37,928 bases of DNA, taken from Solirubrobacterales bacterium. GTDB taxonomy: Bacteria > Actinomycetota > Thermoleophilia > Solirubrobacterales > Solirubrobacteraceae. Positions 14,656 through 21,848 of the stretch are shown here, one piece after another. Each line of letters begins with the position of its first letter. The first letter of the stretch is position 1. Both the position numbers and the translations under genes were made by a program. Under the pieces are notes generated by a model. That model ran no database searches, was not told the origin of the DNA, and saw only the letters and a list, made by a program, of their open reading frames with translations. Where the stretch lies: positions 1 to 37,928 of the forward strand of contig JAOPZS010000121.1 of NCBI GenBank assembly GCA_025963965.1, given 5' to 3'.

Positions 14656-15042
14656 ATGTCTGGACCGTTCATCTTCATCGCCACGAACAGACTCCGCGAG
14701 GGCAAGCTCGCCGCGGAGCGCGAGCGCGCCCGTGACCTCAGCTCGTTCATCGAGGCAAACGAGCCGCAGCTATTGGCGTTCAACGAGTACGCGAACGAGG
14801 AGGGCACCGAGGTCGGTGTCGTGCAGATGCACCCGGACGCCGCCTCGATGGAACTGCACATGGGGGTCGTTGCGGAGCGTGCGGCACGCGCCTACGCGGA
14901 GACACTCGACGCGACAACGAGCATCCAGGTCTACGGCCAGCCGAGCGATGCCGTACTGGAGATACTGAGCCGCCAAGCCGGCGCCGGAGTTCCGATGACC
15001 ATCAAGCGCAGCCACGTCGCAGGCTTCAGCCGAATCCACTGA
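14656..15042 (+). CDS. Small conserved protein, possible dimeric alpha/beta-barrel fold
   Basis: The 128-residue protein (MSGPFIFIATNRLREGKLAA) alternates strands and helices in the ABM/quinol-monooxygenase-like pattern: an N-terminal strand, a long helix with ERERARDLSSFIEANEPQLL, a strand LAFNEYANEEGTEVGVVQMH, then DAASMELHMGVVAERAARAY. Such proteins form dimeric barrels, and some oxidise quinols or bind heme. No catalytic residues are clear, so the function is open. AAAGGA lies 7 bases before the ATG. The 125 bp upstream are relatively AT-rich and probably hold the promoter. A 12-bp perfect hairpin follows 26 bp after the stop. Confidence 0.75.
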   Translation: MSGPFIFIATNRLREGKLAAERERARDLSSFIEANEPQLLAFNEYANEEGTEVGVVQMHPDAASMELHMGVVAERAARAYAETLDATTSIQVYGQPSDAVLEILSRQAGAGVPMTIKRSHVAGFSRIH

Positions 15043-15068
15043 GGCCTTCTCAGACCGAGCCGGCGAGG

Positions 15069-15100
15069 GCGGAATCCCGCATCGCAGAGCGGGATTCCGC
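15069..15100. terminator. Perfect 12-bp hairpin, probable terminator
   Basis: The arms GCGGAATCCCGC (15069-15080) and GCGGGATTCCGC (15089-15100) pair completely around the 8-base loop ATCGCAGA. It stands 26 bp after the stop of the preceding gene, and on the other strand just downstream of the tRNA-Trp fragment. There is no T-tract on either side. A related but weaker hairpin lies downstream of the intact tRNA-Trp at 16337-16375. Confidence 0.6.
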
Positions 15101-15113
15101 ATCCAGAGCCGAG

Positions 15114-15162
15114 CGGGGGACCCAGGAATCGAACCTGGCGTTGCGGTTTTGGAGACCACCGT
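15114..15162 (-). repeat. 3' fragment of tRNA-Trp, candidate attachment-site duplicate
   Basis: These 49 bases are identical to 16386-16434, the 3' part of the intact tRNA-Trp: discriminator base, 3' acceptor strand, T arm, variable loop and the anticodon arm. At 15163 the match stops and the D arm and 5' acceptor strand are absent, so this copy cannot be a functional tRNA. The flank AGAGCC...CGGGGG is shared too, with a few changes. Duplication of a tRNA 3' part is the usual footprint of site-specific integration. Confidence 0.85.
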
Positions 15163-15223
15163 TTTGTGGCGTTCTGGCCCGAAAACGCGGGCCTGGATGT
15201 TCCCGGGGAGGCGCGTTGCGCTG

Positions 15224-15337
15224 CTACCGACGCGTGTTCTGTGGCGTGTGGGCGCCAGCGATCAGCAGGCCGACGATCAGCAGCAGAGCCCAGAAGTTGA
15301 GCGCGCCGGCGGTCACCGCCCACGCTCTACCGACCAT
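15224..15337 (-). CDS. Possible 37-residue single-helix membrane protein
   Basis: An ATG at 15337 opens MVGRAWAVTAGALNFWALLL followed by IVGLLIAGAHTPQNTRR. The helix ALNFWALLLIVGLLIAG is a good membrane segment with an aromatic belt, and a short basic tail follows. CCGGGG touches the ATG and is not well spaced as a ribosome site. It lies inside the stretch bracketed by the tRNA-Trp copies. I cannot exclude a chance frame. Confidence 0.3.
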   Translation of the reverse strand: MVGRAWAVTAGALNFWALLLIVGLLIAGAHTPQNTRR

Positions 15338-15384
15338 CCCCGGATCGTAGACACCACGCGGGCGTAGGGGATACTTGCCGGGCC

Positions 15385-15801
15385 TTGTCTGAGGAGTCCA
15401 CGACCCCCGATCCGGTTGAGCTTGTCCGCAGGGCGTTTGAGGGTGCGAATCGCCGCGATACCGATGCGGTGATGAGCAGCTTCGCCGAAGATGCGACCTT
15501 CGACGGGAGGGCGTTGGGCGACCGCTTCGAGGGGCGGGCGGCCATTCGCAGCTTCGTTGAGGAATGGTTTGGCATGTACGAGGAGCTGGAGTACGGGCTC
15601 GAGGAGGTCCGGGACCTCGGCAATGGGGTTGTGTTTGCCGTGGTGGTTCAGAACGGTCGTCCGGCTGGCAGCGCGGGTCGCGTTCGACAGCGCGAGGGAT
15701 GGGCCTTCGTCTGGGTACGAGGCTTTGTTGCACGCCTTACGATCTCCGAGGTCGATGAGGCTCGTGCTGCCGCCGAACGCCTCGCCGAGGAACGGGGGTA
15801 G
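15385..15801 (+). CDS. SnoaL-like / NTF2-fold protein, copy 1
   Basis: The 138-residue protein begins on TTG and reads LVRRAFEGANRRDTDAVMSS followed by FAEDATFDGRA, the classical SnoaL-like start (helix, then DxDAV and a strand). It continues with FEGRAAIRSFVEEWFGMYEE and a C-terminal strand pair with WAFVWVRGFVARL. SnoaL-like proteins are small cone-shaped barrels that are isomerases, hydrolases or binding proteins; the role here is unknown. The second copy starts 3 bases after its stop (TAG GCG ATG), so they are co-translated. Confidence 0.8.
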   Translation: MSEESTTPDPVELVRRAFEGANRRDTDAVMSSFAEDATFDGRALGDRFEGRAAIRSFVEEWFGMYEELEYGLEEVRDLGNGVVFAVVVQNGRPAGSAGRVRQREGWAFVWVRGFVARLTISEVDEARAAAERLAEERG

Positions 15802-15804
15802 GCG

Positions 15805-16197
15805 ATGTCGCAGGAGAACGTGGAGACGGTCAGGCAGGCGATCTCGGCGATCAACGTGCGGGACATTGACGCCTACCTCGCCTGCTGTACTGAGAACGTG
15901 GAGCTGTTGTTGCCGATGGTCGGGTCCGAGTACTTGGGGGCTGGCGGGATCAGGCGGTTCTTCACCGACATCGAGGACATCGGCCCTGACTTTCGGATCG
16001 AGGTGCAGCGCGTGCTAGCAATAGGCGACAGCAACGTGCTCGCCCTTCTGCGCGTCGGATCGACTGGCCGTGCCAGCGGGATTGTGACCGGTGCTGAAAG
16101 CGCGAACGTCTACGACTTCATTGACGGCAAGATCAGTCGCATCCGCATCTTCCTCGACCGCGATGAGGCTCTCAAAGCCGTCGGGCTGGCGGAGTAG
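15805..16197 (+). CDS. SnoaL-like / NTF2-fold protein, copy 2
   Basis: The 130-residue protein starts MSQENVETVRQAISAINVRD, a very typical SnoaL-like N-terminus, then DAYLACCTENVELLLPMVGS, GGIRRFFTDIEDIGPDFRIE, and the closing strand IDGKISRIRIFLDRDEALKA. Function unknown. It shares its stop-to-start junction TAGGCGATGTCGCA with the start of a third, broken copy at 16201, so the array arose by tandem duplication or shuffling. Confidence 0.82.
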   Translation: MSQENVETVRQAISAINVRDIDAYLACCTENVELLLPMVGSEYLGAGGIRRFFTDIEDIGPDFRIEVQRVLAIGDSNVLALLRVGSTGRASGIVTGAESANVYDFIDGKISRIRIFLDRDEALKAVGLAE

Positions 16198-16200
16198 GCG

Positions 16201-16320
16201 ATGTCGCACGAGAACGTGGAGATCGCCAGTCGGGCGCCGCGTGGCCTCCACAGCGCTGCGGGCCAGTCTGCGGGCCAGCGCGGGCCAAGATCGGGCGGTC
16301 TTCGCGTCTTGGGCGGATGA
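16201..16320 (+). pseudogene. Remnant of a third SnoaL-like gene
   Basis: An ATG at 16201 opens MSHENVEIASRAP, matching the start of the preceding SnoaL-like protein. Homology then ends and the frame stops at TGA 16318-16320 after 39 residues of low-complexity sequence. At DNA level 16195-16222 repeats 15799-15826 with few changes. It looks like a truncated gene start left by deletion next to tRNA-Trp. Confidence 0.6.
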
Positions 16321-16385
16321 CCGCCGCACACGCCCTGACCCCCACCCTCCGCTCTGTAATGCGGAAACCGGGGTCTAGAGCCAAA

Positions 16386-16456
16386 CGGGGGACCCAGGAA
16401 TCGAACCTGGCGTTGCGGTTTTGGAGACCACCGTGTTACCGATACACCAGTCCCCC
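16386..16456 (-). tRNA. tRNA-Trp (CCA)
   Basis: On the minus strand the acceptor GGGGGAC pairs with GTCCCCC, the D arm is GTGT/ACAC, the anticodon arm GTGGT/ACCGC encloses CTCCAAA (anticodon CCA), and the T arm is CCAGG TTCGATT CCTGG. The discriminator is G73 (16386), as expected for Trp. CCA is not encoded. Its 3' 49 bases are duplicated at 15114-15162. Confidence 0.97.
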
Positions 16457-16609
16457 GAGGGGACAGGATTCTAGGGGCTGAGAGGCTTGGCGGCCGCCGC
16501 GCGCGCGGCCTCCCGCCCCTTTTGCAAACGCAACCGAGCGGGTAAGCTACGCCGACTCGAGGCGGCCGACAGCGGTCCGCCGAACCGCCAAGGAGGGCAG
16601 ATCAGCCAC

Positions 16610-19540
16610 ATGCGCGCACGGGGCGTCGCGCTTCTCAGCCTGTATTTCCTGCTCGCAATCGCGGGACAGGCGCTGGCGTCCGGGATCACGAACTCCTCTG
16701 ACGACCTGCGGACCGGGTGGTACCCCGGGGAAGCGGCGATCACGCCGGAACTGATCGAGGAAAAAAAGTTCGGCGAAGAGTGGTCGACGAAAGTCGAAGG
16801 ACAGGTCTACGCGCAGCCGCTGCTCGCGATGGGCACGCTCTTCGTGGCCACCGAGATGAACAAAATCTACGGGCTCGATCCGGCTACGGGGACCGCGAAA
16901 TGGTCAGCGACGCTCACCCACGGCGCCCCCTGGAATCCCGCCGACATCGGCTGTGCCGACCTCACACCGTGGGTCGGCGCCACGGCGACCCCTGTGATCG
17001 ATCCCGCGACGGGGATCGCCTACCTGACGCACAAGACCTATGCGTCGGGCAGCTCGGGAGAAGCCAGGTGGTGGATGGACGCGATCGACGTCGCGACCGG
17101 TACTGAGAAGCCCGGCTTTCCGGTGCCGCTCGAAGGCCAGGCGCAGAACATCGAAGGCCTCAAATTCAACGCCACGAACGAGTTGCAACGCCCGGGCCTC
17201 CTCCTGATGGACGGCACCGTCTATGCAGGCTTCGGCTCGCATTGCGACCACGACCCGTACCAGGGGTGGGTGTTCGGCGTGTCGACGAGCGGCACGGTCA
17301 AGGCGCGCTGGGCTACCGACCCGAACGGAGCGGGCATCTGGCAATCCGGTGCCGGGCTCACCTCGGACGGGTCCGGAAGGATCCTGCTCAGCACCGGCAA
17401 CGGCTTTGATCCGGAACCGCCGATCGCCGGCTCCACGCCGCCCATTGGGCTCGGCCAGGCTGTCGTGCGCCTGCAGGTCCAGCCGAGCGGCGAACTGAAG
17501 GCGGTCGACTTCTTCGCCCCCTACGATGCCAACACGCTCAACACATGGGATGCGGACTTCGGCTCGGGCGGCGTGACGGGGCTTCCGAACGAATACTTCG
17601 GCACCGGGACCTCGACCCCGCACCTGGCGGTGGCGGTCGGGAAGGACGGCTACGTCTACCTGCTCAACCGCGACGACCTCGGCGGCTACGGGGTCGGCGA
17701 ACATGGGCAGGACAACGTCGTGCAACGGATCGGTCCCAACGGCGGTGTGTGGTCACGCCCGGGCGTGTGGCCCGGCAACGGCGGTTGGGTCTACATCCCA
17801 ACCGCCTCCGCAGGGAACTCGGCCGGCGGCTCGGCGGGAGAACTGGACATGTACAGGTACGTCGTCTCGGCCGGCAAGCCCAGGCTCTTCCTCGAAGGTA
17901 GATCGTCAGATGCGTTTGGCTTCTCCTCCGGAGCGCCGGTCATCACCTCCAACGGGACCGAAAACGGGTCTGCGGTCGTCTGGACCATCTGGGCGCCCAA
18001 CGGCACGGGCGCCGGGGCGCAGCTGCGCGCGTACGCCCCCCTGCCCGTCGAAGGAAAAGCGGTGCTGATGCAAAGCTGGCCGGTCGGGACCTCAGCCAAG
18101 TTCTCCACTCCCGGCGTCGGCCAGGGGCGAATCTACGTCGGCACGCGCGACGGACACGTGCTCGGGTTCGGCGCGCCGGTCGCCTCACCGCTCACCGGGC
18201 CCCGAACGGAATTCCCGGCAACCGTCGTGGGCCAGACGTCCAGCCAAAACGTGACGCTCACAGCTCAACGCGAACTCACGATCGAAGCCGTCACGACCAC
18301 CTCTTCGCAGTTCACGGCCGGTGCCCCTTCGCCAAAACCGCCGGTGACGCTGAAAGCGGGCCAGAAAATCAACGTGCCCGTGACCTTTGCCCCGAGCGGC
18401 GCGGGCCCACAGGCCGGCACGCTCCAGGTCACCGCGAACGGGAGCGTCCTCTCGTTCTCGCTGAGCGGCGCCGGGCGATACACGGGGCCAAAGCTCCAGG
18501 CGAGTCCTCCGGTCGTGACCTTCGGCGGCACCAGTGTCGGCTCACCGCTGACCGCTCAGGTAACGGTCAAGAACGTCGGATCCGAACCACTGACCCTCAA
18601 AACGACGCCTCCGAAAGCGCCGTTCTCGATCGAAGGGGAACCGGTGCCAGGCAAACTCGCACCGGAAGAATCGTTCGTCGCACAGCTCAGGTTCGAACCG
18701 AAGCTGAACGGCAGCTACACAGGAGAACTCGCGTTCCTGAGCAACGGCGGGAACATGACCATTGGCCTGACGGGCATAGCCGCGCCACCCGGGTTGCTCA
18801 GCATCTCCCCTCCGCGGGTCGACTTCGGACAGGTGCTCGTCGGCCACGAAGCCGTTCGCTCGTTCGCGATCACGAACACCGGCGGCCTTCCGGTCAAAAT
18901 CAACATCTCCAAGCCACCGATCGCCGGGCCGTTCCACGCGATAACGAGCCTTCCAGAGGGAGAAAGCGTCGTCGGGCCGGAAGAAACGGTCACTGAGAGT
19001 GTTCGGTTCGCTCCCACGGCAGTTGGCCCGATCGCCGATGTCTGGCGGATCACGGGCCAGGACTCGAGCGGTCTGCACGAAGTCGGCTTCACCGGCGAAG
19101 GGGTGCTGACGAGCGCAAGCCTGGTCGGGTCCGTGCCTGGTGGGGGCTCGCTCGGCTTCAACGCGGGGAGCGCCCTGACCCGCGTCCTCACCAAGAACGT
19201 TCTGGTCCGCCGAAGCGGGAAAGTCTTCGTACGGGTTCATTGCGCCGGGGGCTCTGGATCCTGCACCGGCTCGATCACGCTGCGAACGCTCCGAGCCATC
19301 CGTCAGCGACTCGGCCGCGCCGTGATCATGACGCTCGCCACGGGCCGGTTCAGGATCGCCCACGGTCGCTCGGCGACGATCGACCTGCACCTCTCGAAGG
19401 CCGGTCGCACGCTGCTGGCCCGCCAGCGGACGCTCCGTGTCCGGGCCTCGACGGTGACCCAGGAAGATGGCGCCGGCCACGCCCATGTGGTGCAGGCCGT
19501 CGTCACGCTCCGCGCAGCGCCCGGCCTGCTCGCTCACTGA
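16610..19540 (+). CDS. Secreted beta-propeller protein with three ASH-type (choice-of-anchor D) domains
   Basis: The 976-residue protein has a signal peptide (MRARGVALLSLYFLLAIAGQ, then ALA before SGI). Residues about 45-545 form a PQQ-like beta-propeller with repeats such as KIYGLDPATGTAKWSATLT, AYLTHKTYASG and GYVYLLNRDDLGGYG. Three ASH/choice-of-anchor-D modules follow (VVGQTSSQNVTLTAQRELTI; VTFGGTSVGSPLTAQVTVKN; VDFGQVLVGHEAVRSFAITN), then a basic C-terminal beta domain. PQQ cofactor residues are not evident, so a structural or binding role is likelier than dehydrogenase activity. AAGGAGGG lies 12 bases before the ATG. It is 170 bp upstream of the prepilin operon on the same strand and, like it, prefers GAA and AAA codons. 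Confidence 0.85.
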   Translation: MRARGVALLSLYFLLAIAGQALASGITNSSDDLRTGWYPGEAAITPELIEEKKFGEEWSTKVEGQVYAQPLLAMGTLFVATEMNKIYGLDPATGTAKWSATLTHGAPWNPADIGCADLTPWVGATATPVIDPATGIAYLTHKTYASGSSGEARWWMDAIDVATGTEKPGFPVPLEGQAQNIEGLKFNATNELQRPGLLLMDGTVYAGFGSHCDHDPYQGWVFGVSTSGTVKARWATDPNGAGIWQSGAGLTSDGSGRILLSTGNGFDPEPPIAGSTPPIGLGQAVVRLQVQPSGELKAVDFFAPYDANTLNTWDADFGSGGVTGLPNEYFGTGTSTPHLAVAVGKDGYVYLLNRDDLGGYGVGEHGQDNVVQRIGPNGGVWSRPGVWPGNGGWVYIPTASAGNSAGGSAGELDMYRYVVSAGKPRLFLEGRSSDAFGFSSGAPVITSNGTENGSAVVWTIWAPNGTGAGAQLRAYAPLPVEGKAVLMQSWPVGTSAKFSTPGVGQGRIYVGTRDGHVLGFGAPVASPLTGPRTEFPATVVGQTSSQNVTLTAQRELTIEAVTTTSSQFTAGAPSPKPPVTLKAGQKINVPVTFAPSGAGPQAGTLQVTANGSVLSFSLSGAGRYTGPKLQASPPVVTFGGTSVGSPLTAQVTVKNVGSEPLTLKTTPPKAPFSIEGEPVPGKLAPEESFVAQLRFEPKLNGSYTGELAFLSNGGNMTIGLTGIAAPPGLLSISPPRVDFGQVLVGHEAVRSFAITNTGGLPVKINISKPPIAGPFHAITSLPEGESVVGPEETVTESVRFAPTAVGPIADVWRITGQDSSGLHEVGFTGEGVLTSASLVGSVPGGGSLGFNAGSALTRVLTKNVLVRRSGKVFVRVHCAGGSGSCTGSITLRTLRAIRQRLGRAVIMTLATGRFRIAHGRSATIDLHLSKAGRTLLARQRTLRVRASTVTQEDGAGHAHVVQAVVTLRAAPGLLAH

Positions 19541-19710
19541 GGCCCTCCGGACACAGGCGGGCCCGCGCCCGCGGCTGCCCCCGGCGCTGACATCCCGTCC
19601 CTCGGGACCGCCGCGGCGGCACTGCCCAACCCGCCTAGCGCCCTCGGCGACTGCTCAAGCACGGCTCGGGCGCTGCCGAAAGGAAACTAGGTTCGGAGCC
19701 GCTTGTAACA

Positions 19711-21141
19711 ATGCGCACATTTCTTGAGAACATGCCGGGACGGCACCCCCGCCGTAGCTCGCTGGCCGCGGCGCTTCAGGCGCGCCTCGACGAGCTCCAG
19801 ACCCGCGAGGACGGATTCATGCTGATCGAAGTGATGGTCAGCGCGATGCTCGTGGCGCTGATCGTCGTCGGCACGTTCAGCGGAATCGATGCTTCCGGCC
19901 GCGCGCAGAGGAGCGAGCGCGTGCGCAACCAGGCGACCGCCCTGGCCCAGCAGGACGAGGAGCGGCTGCGCAGCCTCTCGAGCTCCCAGCTGGCGAGCCT
20001 CAGCGAAACGAAAACGACCACCTTCCAGAACACCAGCTACACGATCACGTCGAAGTCCGAATTCATCTCCGACACCGCCGGCGAAGGGAGCTGCAGCAGC
20101 ACCGGGGCCACCGCTGACTACTTCCAGACCTCCTCGGAAGTCAGCTGGCCCGGGATCGGCAGCCGGCCGAAGGTCGTGCAGACCGGCCTTGTCTCGCCGC
20201 CCGCCGGAGGCGAGCTCATGGTCCTGGTCGAAGACGGCCGCGGCGGCCGAACGTCGGGTATGAACATCACCGGCACCGGCCCGGCGGCCCTGTCGGGAAC
20301 GACCGCCGCGAACGGGTGCGTCGTGTTCGGGCCGCTCGAAGAAGGCACCTATGTGGTCAATGCCAAACAGACCGGCTACGTGAACCCGGACGGCGAAACC
20401 GAAGTGCCGAACAGCAAACGCTCGATCACCGTGACCGGCCAGACGACCGTCAGCGACCCGCTCGAGTTCAACAAAGCCGGCTGGATCGAAGCCAAAGTCG
20501 CGACCGCCCCGTCGTCACTCGGAGGCGCGCAGACACTGAACGTGATTGCCGAACAGACCGGCCTCAGCGCGAAGTACAGGGAACTGCTGGCCAGCGAATC
20601 GGGCGGCTACACCTCAGGCACCTCAGAACTGTTCGAATCAGCGCACACGTTCTTCCCGTTCGCGTCCGCGTACAACGTCTACGCAGGCTCATGCCTGGCG
20701 AACAACCCGACGACTTTCGGGGGCACAGTGCAGCCGGCCCAGGTCGAACCGGGAGCGGCCGCCAAAGTCACGGTGACCGAGCCGGGGATGATCGTGCTCT
20801 TCTACAACGGCGCGAGCACGGCAAGCAAAGGCACCCTCCTGACCTCCGGTTTCAAACTGTACGTCAAGGACACCGACACCGGCGAAGGCAACTGCAACAA
20901 CACGACCTACGAAACGAAACTGGCGTCGAGCATCGGGACCACGAAAGGATCGCTCGAACGCCCTGGCCTGCCGTATGGCAAATACACCGTCTGCGCGTTG
21001 TTCACGAAAAGCGGCACGGGCACGAAATACCGCGCCCTCAAGGAAGGCGTCGAAAACAAGAACACCACGACCGGGACAACCGTCGAACTGTTCGAAAAAG
21101 GCAGCTCGCCTGAAGTGACGACGGGAAGCAGCTGTCCATGA
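19711..21141 (+). CDS. Large minor-pilin-like prepilin protein (PilV/GspI-like N-terminus) with a Cna/CarboxypepD-like insert
   Basis: A 35-residue basic leader ends in G35, followed by FMLIEVMVSAMLVALIVVGT, a type IV prepilin cleavage site G|F with Glu5 and the hydrophobic assembly helix. The rest (476 residues in all) is a large extracellular part. About residues 165-260 look like a carboxypeptidase-regulatory/Cna-B fold (GELMVLVEDGRGGRTSGMNI, then GCVVFGPLEEGTYVVNAKQT), and a second such module may follow. Four or more cysteines could form disulfides. It probably sits at the pilus tip or in a pseudopilus as an adhesive subunit. Its TGA overlaps the next ATG as ATGA. No assembly ATPase, PilC or peptidase gene is in the window. 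Confidence 0.83.
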   Translation: MRTFLENMPGRHPRRSSLAAALQARLDELQTREDGFMLIEVMVSAMLVALIVVGTFSGIDASGRAQRSERVRNQATALAQQDEERLRSLSSSQLASLSETKTTTFQNTSYTITSKSEFISDTAGEGSCSSTGATADYFQTSSEVSWPGIGSRPKVVQTGLVSPPAGGELMVLVEDGRGGRTSGMNITGTGPAALSGTTAANGCVVFGPLEEGTYVVNAKQTGYVNPDGETEVPNSKRSITVTGQTTVSDPLEFNKAGWIEAKVATAPSSLGGAQTLNVIAEQTGLSAKYRELLASESGGYTSGTSELFESAHTFFPFASAYNVYAGSCLANNPTTFGGTVQPAQVEPGAAAKVTVTEPGMIVLFYNGASTASKGTLLTSGFKLYVKDTDTGEGNCNNTTYETKLASSIGTTKGSLERPGLPYGKYTVCALFTKSGTGTKYRALKEGVENKNTTTGTTVELFEKGSSPEVTTGSSCP

Positions 21142-21848
21142 TCGCCCCCCCTCTGAAGCGCGCGGTGACAGGTGCACGGGCCGGACAGGCCGGGTTCACG
21201 CTGATCGAGGTCCTCGTCGCGACGATCACGTCGCTCGTCGTGGCGATGGCGCTGTTTGCGATCCTCGAGGTCGCGACCCGCCAGACCTCGGGTGTCTCCG
21301 AACGCGTCCACGCCAACCAGCGGGGCAGGATCGCGATGGAATACATCTCCAACGACCTTCATTCGAGCTGCGTCGCCGTCACAGCGGTTCCCGTGCTCTC
21401 GGGAAGCACCGGCACGAGCCTCGAACTGCTGAGCGAACGCGGCAGCAACGCCTTCTTCACGGCGATGACAAAGCACCGCCTGTATCTCTCGGGCACGACG
21501 CTCTACGACGCCGTCTACCCCAGTACGGGCGGGGTCGTGCCGCACTGGACCTTCTCATCCACGCCGGCCAGCACCAGCACGATCCTCACGGGCATCTCGC
21601 AGTCCGGAGCGACCCCCCTGTTCCGTTACTACAAGTACGAAAGCAGCACGCTTCCCGAAACCGTGATGACGACGCCGCTGAGCGAAGCGAACGCCAAGCT
21701 GACGGCCGCGGTGAAGCTGGCGATGACGGTCGCCCCCGAAACGAAAACCAACTCGATCGCAGTCGGAAAGAGCATCGAACTGGAAAACACCGTGCTGCTG
21801 CGCTTCGACCCGGCCTCGACCACCAGCCAGAACACGCCATGTACCTGA
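21138..21848 (+). CDS. Minor-pilin-like prepilin (PilW/GspJ-like)
   Basis: The 236-residue protein has a short leader ending in G19 and the prepilin motif FTLIEVLVATITSLVVAMAL with Glu5, followed by QRGRIAMEYISNDLHSSCVA, the typical PilW/GspJ segment after the helix. A Ser/Thr-rich beta domain follows. It overlaps the upstream prepilin gene by 4 bp (ATGA) and the downstream one by 10 bp, so the three form an operon and probably one complex. Confidence 0.85.
   Translation: MIAPPLKRAVTGARAGQAGFTLIEVLVATITSLVVAMALFAILEVATRQTSGVSERVHANQRGRIAMEYISNDLHSSCVAVTAVPVLSGSTGTSLELLSERGSNAFFTAMTKHRLYLSGTTLYDAVYPSTGGVVPHWTFSSTPASTSTILTGISQSGATPLFRYYKYESSTLPETVMTTPLSEANAKLTAAVKLAMTVAPETKTNSIAVGKSIELENTVLLRFDPASTTSQNTPCT

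Noticed and set aside
15114-15162. Second functional tRNA-Trp
   Set aside because: The D arm and 5' acceptor strand are missing, so only the 3' part is present.
16610-19540. PQQ-dependent dehydrogenase
   Set aside because: The propeller repeats are PQQ-like, but I could not find the disulfide ring or calcium-site residues, and ASH modules follow.
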